From Streptomyces sp. BHT-5-2 (GTDB taxonomy: Bacteria > Actinomycetota > Actinomycetes > Streptomycetales > Streptomycetaceae): a DNA stretch of 64,000 bases. The stretch lies in assembly GCF_019774615.1 (NCBI RefSeq), contig NZ_CP081496.1:3038001-3102000 (forward strand). The letters are read 5' to 3'. The notes below the pieces were generated by a model that made no database searches, had not been told where the DNA came from, and saw nothing but the letters and a program-made list of their open reading frames with translations. Shown piece after piece: positions 8,491-16,082 of this stretch. The first letter of the stretch is position 1. Every line of letters starts with the position of its first letter. The position numbers and the translations under genes were made by a program.

Positions 8491-9942
8491 TCAGCCGACC
8501 TCGGCCGGCGCTTCCTGCGCGGCACCGGCGCGGGCCGTACCGGCGGCCCGCAGCGGCGGGACCGGGCGCGGCTGCCGGGCGACCAGGGCGAGGTAGACGA
8601 GCGCGGCGGTGGCGGCGGCGAGCAGGAAGCTCATGTCGATCCCACCGGTGTACTTCAGCAGCGGCCCCTCGTAGGGGGAGCCCACGCCCAGCAGGCCGAC
8701 CGCCGAGCCCAGCACCCAGGCGACGGTGGCCCGGACGTTCCAGCCGGCCCGGAACCAGTACACGCCGCCGACCGTGCCGCGGTTGTAGACCTGGAGCGAG
8801 TCCGCGTCGTAGACGCCGCGGCAGCGGACGTAGCCGATCACGGTGACGACCGCCCACGGGGTGCCGATGGCGGTCATCAGGAGCACGAAGGACGTCATCG
8901 CGTTCTGCGCGTCCCACAGGAAGTGGCCGGCGTAGACCAGCGCGGTGGAGAGGCCGGCGACGACGTAGGTGGCCTGGGTGCGGGTGGCGCGCGGCAGGAT
9001 CGCGTCCAGGTCCAGGCCCATGCTGTAGAGCATCAGGCCGGAGTTGCCGGCCGAGCCGGCCGAGGCGTTGAGCAGCAGGAAGACCAGGTACCACAGGGGT
9101 GCGCCGGCGACCAGGGGGCCGGCGTAGTCGGAGCCGGCGCCGACCGCGAGCGCGCTGAACGTGCCGAACAACTGCGGCACCAGCAGGCCCAGCACCAGGC
9201 CCAGGTAGGTCGCGCCGAAGACCGCCCCGGGGCGGTGGCGGCGGGGCGAGATGTAGCGGCTGTAGTCGCCGAGCAGGGTGATGAAGGCGATCGGGCCGCT
9301 CAGGCCGGCGGAGACCGCGGAGAGCAGCCAGGTCTGCCAGTAGCCGCCCAGCGCGTAGTGGACGCCGGGCACCGGGCCGGTCGAGAAGTGGTGCGCGAAC
9401 GCGAAGACGCCGATGAGCAGCAGGACGGTCAGCCCGATCGAGAGCACCTTGCTCAGCCGCAGCAGCACTTTGTAGCCGTAGACCGCGCCGACGGCGGTGG
9501 CCGCCGCCAGTACCGCGTAGACGACCGTGTACGCGGCCCCGTCCGCCGGCAGGTCGACCAGGCGGTGCAGAGCACCGACCATCGCGTCCCCGCCGACCCA
9601 GAGGGTCAGCGCGGTGTAGCCGAGCGAGAGCAGCAGGCCGATCACCGAGCCGATGAGCCGGCCGCGGACGCCGAAGAAGGCGCCGCTGCTGGTGGAGAGG
9701 TTGGTCGCGCTGCGCAGGGAGACCAGCGCGAGCGGCGCGGTCAGCACCGCGCCGACCAGGGTGCCGGCGGTGAGGGAGGTGACCGAGCCCCAGAAGCCTA
9801 GGCCGAAGGAGACCGGGAGCCAGCCGAAGATCACCACGCCGAGTGCGAGGTTCGAGCCGAGCAGGATGGAGACCAGGTCGCGCGGCCTACTGGTGCGCTC
9901 GTCGTCCGGGATGGTGTCGACTCCGCGTTGTTCTATCGGCAT
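8491..9942 (-). CDS. NCS1-family nucleobase/hydantoin-type permease
   Basis: Integral membrane protein of about 483 residues with around 12 hydrophobic segments, matching the purine/cytosine/allantoin/hydantoin:cation symporter (NCS1) family; family-like stretches are SILLGSNLALGVV near the N-terminus and GPIAFITLLGDYSRYI mid-protein. The ATG was chosen because CAGGGGAG lies five bases upstream; a 23-residue longer reading is possible. It is divergent from the urease-like genes over a 270-base region carrying three operator-like repeats, so it probably imports a nitrogenous substrate handled by that cluster. The substrate cannot be read from sequence. Confidence 0.85.
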   Translation of the reverse strand: MPIEQRGVDTIPDDERTSRPRDLVSILLGSNLALGVVIFGWLPVSFGLGFWGSVTSLTAGTLVGAVLTAPLALVSLRSATNLSTSSGAFFGVRGRLIGSVIGLLLSLGYTALTLWVGGDAMVGALHRLVDLPADGAAYTVVYAVLAAATAVGAVYGYKVLLRLSKVLSIGLTVLLLIGVFAFAHHFSTGPVPGVHYALGGYWQTWLLSAVSAGLSGPIAFITLLGDYSRYISPRRHRPGAVFGATYLGLVLGLLVPQLFGTFSALAVGAGSDYAGPLVAGAPLWYLVFLLLNASAGSAGNSGLMLYSMGLDLDAILPRATRTQATYVVAGLSTALVYAGHFLWDAQNAMTSFVLLMTAIGTPWAVVTVIGYVRCRGVYDADSLQVYNRGTVGGVYWFRAGWNVRATVAWVLGSAVGLLGVGSPYEGPLLKYTGGIDMSFLLAAATAALVYLALVARQPRPVPPLRAAGTARAGAAQEAPAEVG

Positions 9943-10063
9943 GAGGGCTCCCCTGAGAGGCCGGAACAGAGATGAGAAGCGGTGCTGGGCGCGGTGCTCC
10001 GTCGTGGACAAGGGCTTCGTTCGGCGGTGCCTACGAAGCGCGTGCTCGCTGCTGCGAGATCAT

Positions 10064-10078
10064 TTGAACGATGCTCTA
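10064..10078. promoter_or_regulatory. Operator-like site 1 (TTGAACGATGCTCTA)
   Basis: First of three related 15-base imperfect palindromes in the divergent promoter. On this strand it reads TTGAACGATGCTCTA, close to the other two read in reverse complement. It lies downstream of the predicted permease promoter. Confidence 0.5.
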
Positions 10079-10103
10079 AAAACGATCAGATCGAGCCATG
10101 TTC

Positions 10104-10118
10104 TAGAGCGACGCTCAA
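10104..10118. promoter_or_regulatory. Operator-like site 2 (TAGAGCGACGCTCAA)
   Basis: Contains a perfect 11-base palindrome (GAGCG-A-CGCTC) and directly follows the predicted -10 box of the permease promoter, where a bound repressor would block initiation. A TetR-type protein is encoded in the same cluster. Confidence 0.6.
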
Positions 10119-10146
10119 TATGAAGCACCGTTGCTGCCTAGGTCAA
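10118..10146 (-). promoter_or_regulatory. Predicted promoter of the NCS1 permease
   Basis: On the minus strand TTGACC, a 17-base spacer and TCATAT fit the major-sigma consensus. The -10 box abuts operator-like site 2. Confidence 0.5.
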
Positions 10147-10151
10147 TGGTT

Positions 10152-10170
10152 TCGGAATGAAGAATTCCGA
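10152..10170. promoter_or_regulatory. Perfect inverted repeat TCGGAAT..ATTCCGA upstream of ureAB
   Basis: Seven-base arms flank GAAGA, just before operator-like site 3. It lies between the possible -35 (TTTCGG) and -10 (TAGAGT) of the urease-like genes, a plausible site for a second regulator. Confidence 0.4.
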
Positions 10171-10172
10171 GT

Positions 10173-10187
10173 TAGAGTGACGCTCAA
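10173..10187. promoter_or_regulatory. Operator-like site 3 (TAGAGTGACGCTCAA)
   Basis: Differs from site 2 by one base and overlaps the putative -10 of the rightward promoter, 26 bases before the ureAB start codon. Confidence 0.55.
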
Positions 10188-10212
10188 TTCGCACACGGGA
10201 GGAAGTGATCGG

Positions 10213-10920
10213 ATGCGGCTCACCCCCACGGAACGCGACCGGCTGCTGCTGTTCGGCGCCGCCGAGCTGGCGCGGGCGCGCCGGGCCCGCGGACTGAAGC
10301 TGAACGTCCCCGAGGCGACCGCGTTGATCGCGGACACGGTCTGCGAGGCGGCGCGGGACGGGCGCCGCCTCGCGCAGGCCATCGAGGCGGCCCGCGGCGT
10401 GCTCGGCCCCGAGGACGTCCTGCCGGGCGTCGCCGACGTCGTCACCGAGGTGCACGTCGAGGCCGTCTTCGACGACGGCTCCCGGCTCGCGGTGGTCACC
10501 GACCCGATCGGCGCAGCGCCCGCCGCGGAATCCGGCCGGGGGACGGCGCCCGCGCCCGGCGCCGTGCTGCCCGGCCCCGCCGACCCGGAGCCCGAGCCGG
10601 CGGTCGTCGTCGCGGTGCGCAACACCGCGACCGTGCCGATCAGCGTCACCTCGCACTTCCACTTCTTCGAGGCCAACCCCCGGCTGGCCTTCGACCGCGC
10701 CGCCGCCTACGGCATGCGGCTGTGCGTGCCCGCCGGCTCGTCCGTGCGGTTCGACCCCGGCGGGTCCTCGGAGGTCGGCCTGGTGCCGATCGGCGGCGCC
10801 CGGATCGCGATCGGCTTCGCCGGCCTGGTCGACGGCCCGCTCGACGCACCGGGCGCCAAGACCGAAGCGCTGCGGCGGGCCGCCGCCTGCGGCTACCTGG
10901 GAGCGGAGGACCAGGCATGA
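10213..10920 (+). CDS. ureAB: Urease-like gamma/beta fusion subunit
   Basis: The 235-residue protein fuses two small urease subunits. Residues 1 to about 99 match UreA (gamma): MRLTPTERDRLLLFGAAELA, then LNVPEATALI. Residues from about 115 match UreB (beta): ISVTSHFHFFEANP and YGMRLCVPAGSSVRF. The gamma-beta fusion is known in actinobacteria. GGGAGGAAG precedes the ATG. The stop overlaps the next gene by four bases (ATGA), so the subunits are co-translated. No urease accessory genes (ureD/E/F/G) lie in the window, unusual for a nickel urease; the copy may rely on accessory proteins from another locus or have a different role. Confidence 0.88.
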   Translation: MRLTPTERDRLLLFGAAELARARRARGLKLNVPEATALIADTVCEAARDGRRLAQAIEAARGVLGPEDVLPGVADVVTEVHVEAVFDDGSRLAVVTDPIGAAPAAESGRGTAPAPGAVLPGPADPEPEPAVVVAVRNTATVPISVTSHFHFFEANPRLAFDRAAAYGMRLCVPAGSSVRFDPGGSSEVGLVPIGGARIAIGFAGLVDGPLDAPGAKTEALRRAAACGYLGAEDQA

Positions 10921-12605
10921 CCATCGACCCCCACGAGTACGCCTCGGTGCACGGCCCGCGGGCCGGCGACCGGGTGGTCCTCGGCGACTCCGGACTCGTC
11001 GTCCGGGTCGAGTCCGACTCCCAGAAGCCCGGCGACGAGTTCCTGGCCGGCTTCGGCAAGACCGCCCGCGACGGACTGCACCTCAAGGCCGCCTCGCTCC
11101 GCGAGACCTGCGACATCGTCATCAGCAACGTCCTGGTCGTCGACGCCGTCCAGGGCATCCGCAAGACGTCCGTCGGCATCCGCGCGGGCCGCATCCACGC
11201 CATCGGCCGGGCCGGCAACCCCGACACCCTCGACGGGGTCGAGGTGGTGGTCGGCACCGGCACCTCCATCGTCTCCGGCGAAGGCATGATCGCCACTGCC
11301 GGCGCCGTGGACACCCACGTCCACCTGCTGTCCCCGCGCGTCATGGAAGCCTCGCTGGCCTCCGGCGTGACCACCGTCATCGGCCAGGAGTTCGGCCCCG
11401 TCTGGGGCGTCGGCGTCAACTCCCCCTGGGCGCTGGGCCACGCCTTCGGCGCCTTCGACGCCTGGCCGGTCAACATCGGCTTCCTGGGCCGCGGTTCGTC
11501 CTCCGGGGACGCCCCGCTGGTGGAGGCGCTCGCCGAGGGCGGCGCCTGCGGCTTCAAGGTCCACGAGGACATGGGCGCGCACACCCGCGCCCTGGACACC
11601 GCGCTGCGGGTCGCCGAGGAACACGACGTCCAAGTGGCGCTGCACAGCGACGGCCTCAACGAGTGCCTCACCGTCGAGGACACCCTCCGCGTCCTGGACG
11701 GCCGGACCATCCACGCCTTCCACATCGAGGGCTGCGGCGGCGGACACGTCCCCAACGTCCTGAAGATGGCCGGCGTCCCCAACGTCATCGGCTCCTCGAC
11801 CAACCCCACCCTCCCCTTCGGGCGGGACGCGGTCGCCGAGCACTACGGCATGATCGTCTCGGTCCACGACCTCAAGACCGATCTGCCGGGCGACGCCGCC
11901 ATGGCCCGCGACCGCATCCGGGCCGGCACGATGGGCGCCGAGGACGTGCTGCACGACCTCGGGGCGATCGGCATCACCTCGTCCGACGCCCAGGGCATGG
12001 GCCGGGCCGGCGAGACCGTCCGGCGCACCTTCGCCATGGCCGGCAAGATGAAGGCCGAACTGGGCCCCGCAGAAGGCGACGGCGCCCACGACGACAACGC
12101 CCGGGTGCTGCGCTACATCGCCAAACTCACCATCAACCCCGCCATCGCCCACGGCCTCTCGCACGAGATCGGATCGATCGAGGTCGGCAAGATGGCCGAC
12201 ATCGTGCTGTGGAAGCCGCAGTACTTCGGCGCCAAACCGCAGCTGGTCCTGAAGTCCGGCTTCCCCGCCTACGGCGTCACCGGCGACCCCAACGCCGCCA
12301 CCGACACCTGCGAACCCCTCGTGCTCGGCCCGCAGTTCGGCGCGCACGGCGCGACCCCCGCCGAGATCTCGGTGGCCTTCGTCGCCGGCGCCGCGGCCGC
12401 ACAGGGCGGCGACACCCTGCCCACCCGCCGGCGCCGGGTCGCCGTCCGCGGCACCCGCGGCATCGGCCCCCGCGACCTGCTCCGCAACTCCCGGGTCGGC
12501 GACGTCCAGGTCGACGAACGCACCGGACTGGTCACCCTCGACGGCGACCCGATGCGCTCCGAACCCGCCGACGCCGTCCCGCTCTCCCGGCTGTACTTCC
12601 TCTGA
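10917..12605 (+). CDS. ureC: Urease-like alpha subunit (amidohydrolase), divergent flap
   Basis: The 562-residue catalytic subunit belongs to the urease alpha family. Metal ligands of classical urease are kept: HVH (His134, His136), the carbamylated lysine in GFKVHED (Lys214), ALHSDGLNE and HIEGCGGGH for the next histidines, and Asp357 in SSDAQGMGR. The mobile-flap motif differs: classical MVCHHLD reads IVSVHDLK here, so the flap Cys is Val316 while the catalytic His (His317) remains. It overlaps the fused small subunit by four bases and is followed by a deiminase-like gene. It may be a true urease of altered kinetics or act on another ureido compound; the fold is certain, the substrate is not. 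Confidence 0.88.
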   Translation: MTIDPHEYASVHGPRAGDRVVLGDSGLVVRVESDSQKPGDEFLAGFGKTARDGLHLKAASLRETCDIVISNVLVVDAVQGIRKTSVGIRAGRIHAIGRAGNPDTLDGVEVVVGTGTSIVSGEGMIATAGAVDTHVHLLSPRVMEASLASGVTTVIGQEFGPVWGVGVNSPWALGHAFGAFDAWPVNIGFLGRGSSSGDAPLVEALAEGGACGFKVHEDMGAHTRALDTALRVAEEHDVQVALHSDGLNECLTVEDTLRVLDGRTIHAFHIEGCGGGHVPNVLKMAGVPNVIGSSTNPTLPFGRDAVAEHYGMIVSVHDLKTDLPGDAAMARDRIRAGTMGAEDVLHDLGAIGITSSDAQGMGRAGETVRRTFAMAGKMKAELGPAEGDGAHDDNARVLRYIAKLTINPAIAHGLSHEIGSIEVGKMADIVLWKPQYFGAKPQLVLKSGFPAYGVTGDPNAATDTCEPLVLGPQFGAHGATPAEISVAFVAGAAAAQGGDTLPTRRRRVAVRGTRGIGPRDLLRNSRVGDVQVDERTGLVTLDGDPMRSEPADAVPLSRLYFL

Positions 12606-12683
12606 CGCCACCGGCCGCCCCGGCCCGCCGCCCCGCCCTTCCGCTCCGCGACCCCGCGCGCATCCCCAGGACCGAGGACCCCT

Positions 12684-13724
12684 ATGAACACCCCCGCCGC
12701 CCACGGCTTCCGCATGCCCCCCGAGTGGGCGCCGCACGAGCGCACCTGGATGGCCTGGCCCGGCCCCAACTTCACCTTCGGCGCCGAGGGCGACGACACA
12801 CTCGCCGAGGCCCGCCGCGCCTGGGCCGCCGTCGCCCGCGCCGTCCGGCGGTACGAACCGGTCACCGTCGTCGCCGGCCCCGGCCAGCTGGACGGCGCCC
12901 GCGCCCTCCTCGGCCCCGGCGTCGACCTCGTCGAACGCCCCCTCGACGACGCCTGGATGCGCGACATCGGCCCCACCTTCCTCACCGACGACCAGGGCCG
13001 ACTGGCCGCCGTGGACTGGGTGTTCAACGGCTGGGGCGCCCAGGAATGGGCCGCCTGGGACCGCGACGCGAAGATCGCCGAACACGTCGCCGGGCTCGCC
13101 GGCGCCCGCAGCTACGCCACCTCCCTGGTCAACGAGGGCGGCGGCATCCACGTCGACGGCGAGGGCACCGTCCTGCTCACCGAGACCGTGCAGCTCGACC
13201 CGGGCCGCAACCCCGGCCGCACCAAGGAGGAGGTCGAGGCCGAGATCCACGCCCACCTCGGCACCACCAAGGCCATCTGGCTGCCGCGCGGCCTCTACGC
13301 CGACTACGGCCGGTTCGGCACCCGCGGCCACGTGGACATCGTCGCCGCCTTCGCCCGCCCCGGCGTCGTCATGGTCCACACCCAGCCGGACCCCGACCAC
13401 CCCGACCACGCCATCTGCAACGAGATCGCCAAGATGCTGCGCGCCGCCACCGACGCCCGCGGCCGGCAGCTGGAGGTCGTCGAGATCCCCGCCCCCACCG
13501 TCCTGGAGGAGGACGGCGAGCTGGTCGACTACTCCTACATCAACCACCTCCAGTGCAACGGCGGCATCGTGCTGTGCGCCTTCGACGACCCGCGCGACGA
13601 GGAGGCGGCCGCGATCTTCCGCCGGCTGTTCCCCGACCGCACCGTCACCCTCGTGGACGCCCGTACGATCTTCGCAGCGGGTGGTGGCATCCACTGCATC
13701 ACCCAGCAGCAGCCGAAGGTCTGA
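12684..13724 (+). CDS. Agmatine deiminase-like (PAD_porph family) hydrolase
   Basis: Enzymes of this family remove the imino group of agmatine (to N-carbamoylputrescine and ammonia) or of free or peptidyl arginine. In this 346-residue protein the catalytic features are present: DDAWMRDIGP (residues 88-97), NGWGAQEW, NEGGGIHVDGEGT, RGHVDIVAAF and the nucleophile in GGGIHCITQQQ (Cys338) close to the C-terminus. GAGGA lies before the ATG. It follows urease-like ureC by 78 bases in the same direction, suggesting a pathway in which the carbamoyl product might be passed to the urease-like enzyme. No aguB-type amidase is nearby. Confidence 0.88.
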   Translation: MNTPAAHGFRMPPEWAPHERTWMAWPGPNFTFGAEGDDTLAEARRAWAAVARAVRRYEPVTVVAGPGQLDGARALLGPGVDLVERPLDDAWMRDIGPTFLTDDQGRLAAVDWVFNGWGAQEWAAWDRDAKIAEHVAGLAGARSYATSLVNEGGGIHVDGEGTVLLTETVQLDPGRNPGRTKEEVEAEIHAHLGTTKAIWLPRGLYADYGRFGTRGHVDIVAAFARPGVVMVHTQPDPDHPDHAICNEIAKMLRAATDARGRQLEVVEIPAPTVLEEDGELVDYSYINHLQCNGGIVLCAFDDPRDEEAAAIFRRLFPDRTVTLVDARTIFAAGGGIHCITQQQPKV

Positions 13725-13762
13725 CGCCCGTCCGACCGCCCGTCCCGACCCCGGAGGTCCCC

Positions 13763-14380
13763 GTGCCCGGTCCCGTACGCCGTCCCCGGCGGCGGCTCAG
13801 CCAGCCGCGCGAGCAGGTGCTGGCCGCGGCGATGGCCACCATCGCCGCCGAGGGCCTGGACCGGCTGACCATGGCGGGACTGGGCCGCGAGGTCGGCATG
13901 AGCAGCGGCCACATCCTCTACTACTTCGGCACCAAGGACGAACTGCTGCTCCAGACCCTCCAGTGGAGCGAGGAACAGCTCGGCACCGAACGCCGGGCCG
14001 CCCTCGCCCGCCGGTGCTCCGCCCGCGAACGCCTCGACGCCCTGATCGACCTCTACCTCCCCGAAGGCCACCGCGACCCCCGCTGGACCCTGTGGCTGGA
14101 GGTCTGGGTCCGCTCCCAGAACGCCGACGACGAGACCCGCGAACGCCAACTCGACCTGGAGCTGGCCTGGCACCGCGACCTGGTCGCCCTGCTCGTCGAG
14201 GGCGCCTCCCGCGGCGAGTTCCGGCCCGTCGACGCGGAACGCTTCGCCACCCGCACCCGGGCCCTGCTCGACGGCTTCGGCACCCACCTGGTCGTCGGCC
14301 TCCCCGGCACCGACCGCGAGCGGGTGCGCGAAGAGGTCCGCACCTTCCTCGACGAGGCCCTCACCCCGCCCCCGGCCTGA
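13763..14380 (+). CDS. TetR-family transcriptional regulator
   Basis: A 205-residue protein with an N-terminal TetR helix-turn-helix (LTMAGLGREVGMSSGHILYYFG, about residues 34-55) and a helical effector domain. The GTG start was chosen because GGAGG lies five bases upstream; the following residues are very basic (PVRRPRRRLSQPREQV). It lies 38 bases after the deiminase gene, probably in the same operon. The most likely targets are the three TAGAGCGACGCTCAA-type sites between the permease and ureAB, giving autoregulation of the cluster; this is inferred from co-location. Confidence 0.9.
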   Translation: MPGPVRRPRRRLSQPREQVLAAAMATIAAEGLDRLTMAGLGREVGMSSGHILYYFGTKDELLLQTLQWSEEQLGTERRAALARRCSARERLDALIDLYLPEGHRDPRWTLWLEVWVRSQNADDETRERQLDLELAWHRDLVALLVEGASRGEFRPVDAERFATRTRALLDGFGTHLVVGLPGTDRERVREEVRTFLDEALTPPPA

Positions 14381-14483
14381 CCCCTTACGCCCCGCGGCCG
14401 TGACCGCAACGCACGCAAGTACGCGCGATCGTTGCCGCCCCGGCCCTTGCCGCCCGGCCCGCTCTGGGCGACCGTGATCGGCT

Positions 14484-15800
14484 ATGGGACGAGAGCAATG
14501 GAAGAAGATCTGGGTCGGCTCGGCCGGCAACATGGTCGAGTGGTTCGACTGGTTCGTCTACGCCAGTTTCGCGGTGTACTTCGCCGACGCGTTCTTCCCC
14601 AAGGGGAACGACACCGCCAACCTCATGAACACCATGGGGATCTTCGCGGTCGGCTTCTTCATGCGCCCGGTCGGCGGTTGGGTGCTCGGCCGGGTCGGCG
14701 ACCGCCGGGGCCGCAAAGCCGCGCTCACCCTCACCGTGACGCTGATGTCCGCCTCGGCCATCCTGATCGCCGTCGCCCCCACCTACGCGGTCGCCGGCTA
14801 CGGCGGCATCGCCGTACTGCTCGTGGCCCGGATGCTCCAGGGACTCTCCGTCGGCGGCGAGTACGCGGCCAGCGCCACCTACCTCACCGAGGCGTCCGCG
14901 CCCGACCGCCGCGGCTTCGCCTCCAGCTTCCAGTACGTGTCCATGACCGCGGGCCAGCTGCTGGGCCTGGGCCTCCAGATCATCCTCCAGCGCAGCATGT
15001 CCGAGCAGGCGCTGCACAGTTGGGCCTGGCGGATCCCGTTCATCGTCGGCGCACTCGGCGCCGGCATCGTCTTCTACCTCCGCCGCAACATGCTGGAGAC
15101 CGAGGTCTACGCCGACGACGACCACGCCCACAGCGACCCCGACCGCGGCACCATGAAGGCCCTGTGGGCCCACAAGCGCGAGGCGTTCCTCGTCATCGCC
15201 CTCACCATGGGCGGCACGGTGGCGTACTACACGTACACCACCTACCTCACCAAGTACCTCTCCGGCACCGCCGGACTGTCCAAGCCCACCGCCTCCCTCG
15301 TCAGCTTCTGCGCACTGTTCCTCTTCATGTGCCTCCAGCCGCTGGCCGGCCGGCTCTCGGACCGGATCGGCCGCCGCCCGCTGCTGGTCACCTTCGCCGT
15401 GGGCTCCACCTTCCTGACCGTGCCGATCATGACGCTGCTCAAGCACGCCGGCTCCTTCTGGCCGGCCCTGGGCCTGTCGCTGCTGGCCCTCGTCGTGGTC
15501 ACCGGCTACACCTCGATCAACGCCTGCGTGAAGGCCGAGCTGTTCCCCACCGGCATCCGCGCCCTGGGCGTCGCCCTGCCCTACGCCATCGCCAACGCCC
15601 TCTTCGGCGGCACCGCGGAATACGTCGCCCTGTGGTTCAAGAACGGCGGCATCGAGTCCGGCTTCTACTGGTACGTCTCCGGCTGCGCCGCCGTCTCGCT
15701 GATCGTCTACCTGACGATGCGGGAGACCCGGACCATCGACCTGCACCGGGTCGGCAAGGACAGCGGCGACGGCACCGCCGAGCGCGTGCTCGCATCCTGA
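14484..15800 (+). CDS. MFS transporter, metabolite:H+ symporter (KgtP/ShiA-like)
   Basis: A 438-residue membrane protein with about 12 predicted segments. The N-terminus (GSAGNMVEWFDWFVYASFAV) is the signature of the metabolite:H+ symporter branch that includes alpha-ketoglutarate, shikimate and proline/betaine carriers. MFS signatures are GDRRGRKAAL after segment 2, GLSVGGEYAAS in segment 4 and GRLSDRIGRRPLL after segment 8. The substrate is probably an organic acid or zwitterion. It follows the TetR gene by 103 bases and may be the exporter or importer of the urease-like/deiminase cluster. Confidence 0.88.
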   Translation: MGREQWKKIWVGSAGNMVEWFDWFVYASFAVYFADAFFPKGNDTANLMNTMGIFAVGFFMRPVGGWVLGRVGDRRGRKAALTLTVTLMSASAILIAVAPTYAVAGYGGIAVLLVARMLQGLSVGGEYAASATYLTEASAPDRRGFASSFQYVSMTAGQLLGLGLQIILQRSMSEQALHSWAWRIPFIVGALGAGIVFYLRRNMLETEVYADDDHAHSDPDRGTMKALWAHKREAFLVIALTMGGTVAYYTYTTYLTKYLSGTAGLSKPTASLVSFCALFLFMCLQPLAGRLSDRIGRRPLLVTFAVGSTFLTVPIMTLLKHAGSFWPALGLSLLALVVVTGYTSINACVKAELFPTGIRALGVALPYAIANALFGGTAEYVALWFKNGGIESGFYWYVSGCAAVSLIVYLTMRETRTIDLHRVGKDSGDGTAERVLAS

Positions 15801-15858
15801 GACGGACGCCGGGACGGGGGCGGTCGTGTGCCAGACTGCCCCCGTGCTCTCGTTCGCC

Positions 15859-15894
15859 ATGATTATTGGCAGCAGGCGCGCCGGTCCGCAGTGA
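15859..15894 (+). CDS. Putative leader peptide of the cimA attenuator (MIIGSRRAGPQ)
   Basis: An 11-codon reading frame ends 57 bases before a textbook intrinsic terminator. Codons 2 and 3 are both ATT (Ile), an uncommon isoleucine codon in this GC-rich genome, as expected for a sensor of charged tRNA-Ile ahead of an isoleucine-pathway gene. An in-frame GTG at 15844 would give a 16-residue version. No Shine-Dalgarno is evident, so it may be translated from a leaderless or near-leaderless transcript. Confidence 0.55.
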   Translation: MIIGSRRAGPQ

Positions 15895-15976
15895 CCGCCC
15901 GTACGACCCGAGTACGGAGCGGCCATCGTCGTCCCCGACCCGCGCGCAGACCTCTCGCACCCGCGAGGGGTTTTTT
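15895..15976 (+). promoter_or_regulatory. Transcription attenuator upstream of cimA
   Basis: Directly after the leader-peptide stop comes a hairpin (CCGCCCGTAC with GTACGGAGCGG, loop GACCCGA). A terminator follows at 15951-15976: CCTCTCGC pairs with GCGAGGGG around ACCC, followed by six T residues, rare in this genome. The arrangement of Ile-rich leader, alternative hairpin and terminator matches ribosome-mediated attenuation of amino acid operons. cimA begins 107 bases further on. Confidence 0.65.
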
Positions 15977-16082
15977 CGTTTCCGGGCCCACCCGTTCACC
16001 GGAGGCGGAGCGCGAGGGATCATGGAGGGACGGTGGAACCGGTTATTCCGGTAGACCGAGACCCGACAGGAGCCAGACCAGC

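Noticed and set aside
9943..10011. 23-residue N-terminal extension of the NCS1 permease
   Set aside because: The ATG at 9942 has CAGGGGAG at proper spacing; the extension has none.
10893..13694. 933-residue open frame on the - strand
   Set aside because: Antisense to ureC and the deiminase gene; Gly/Val/Ala-rich with no recognisable motif.
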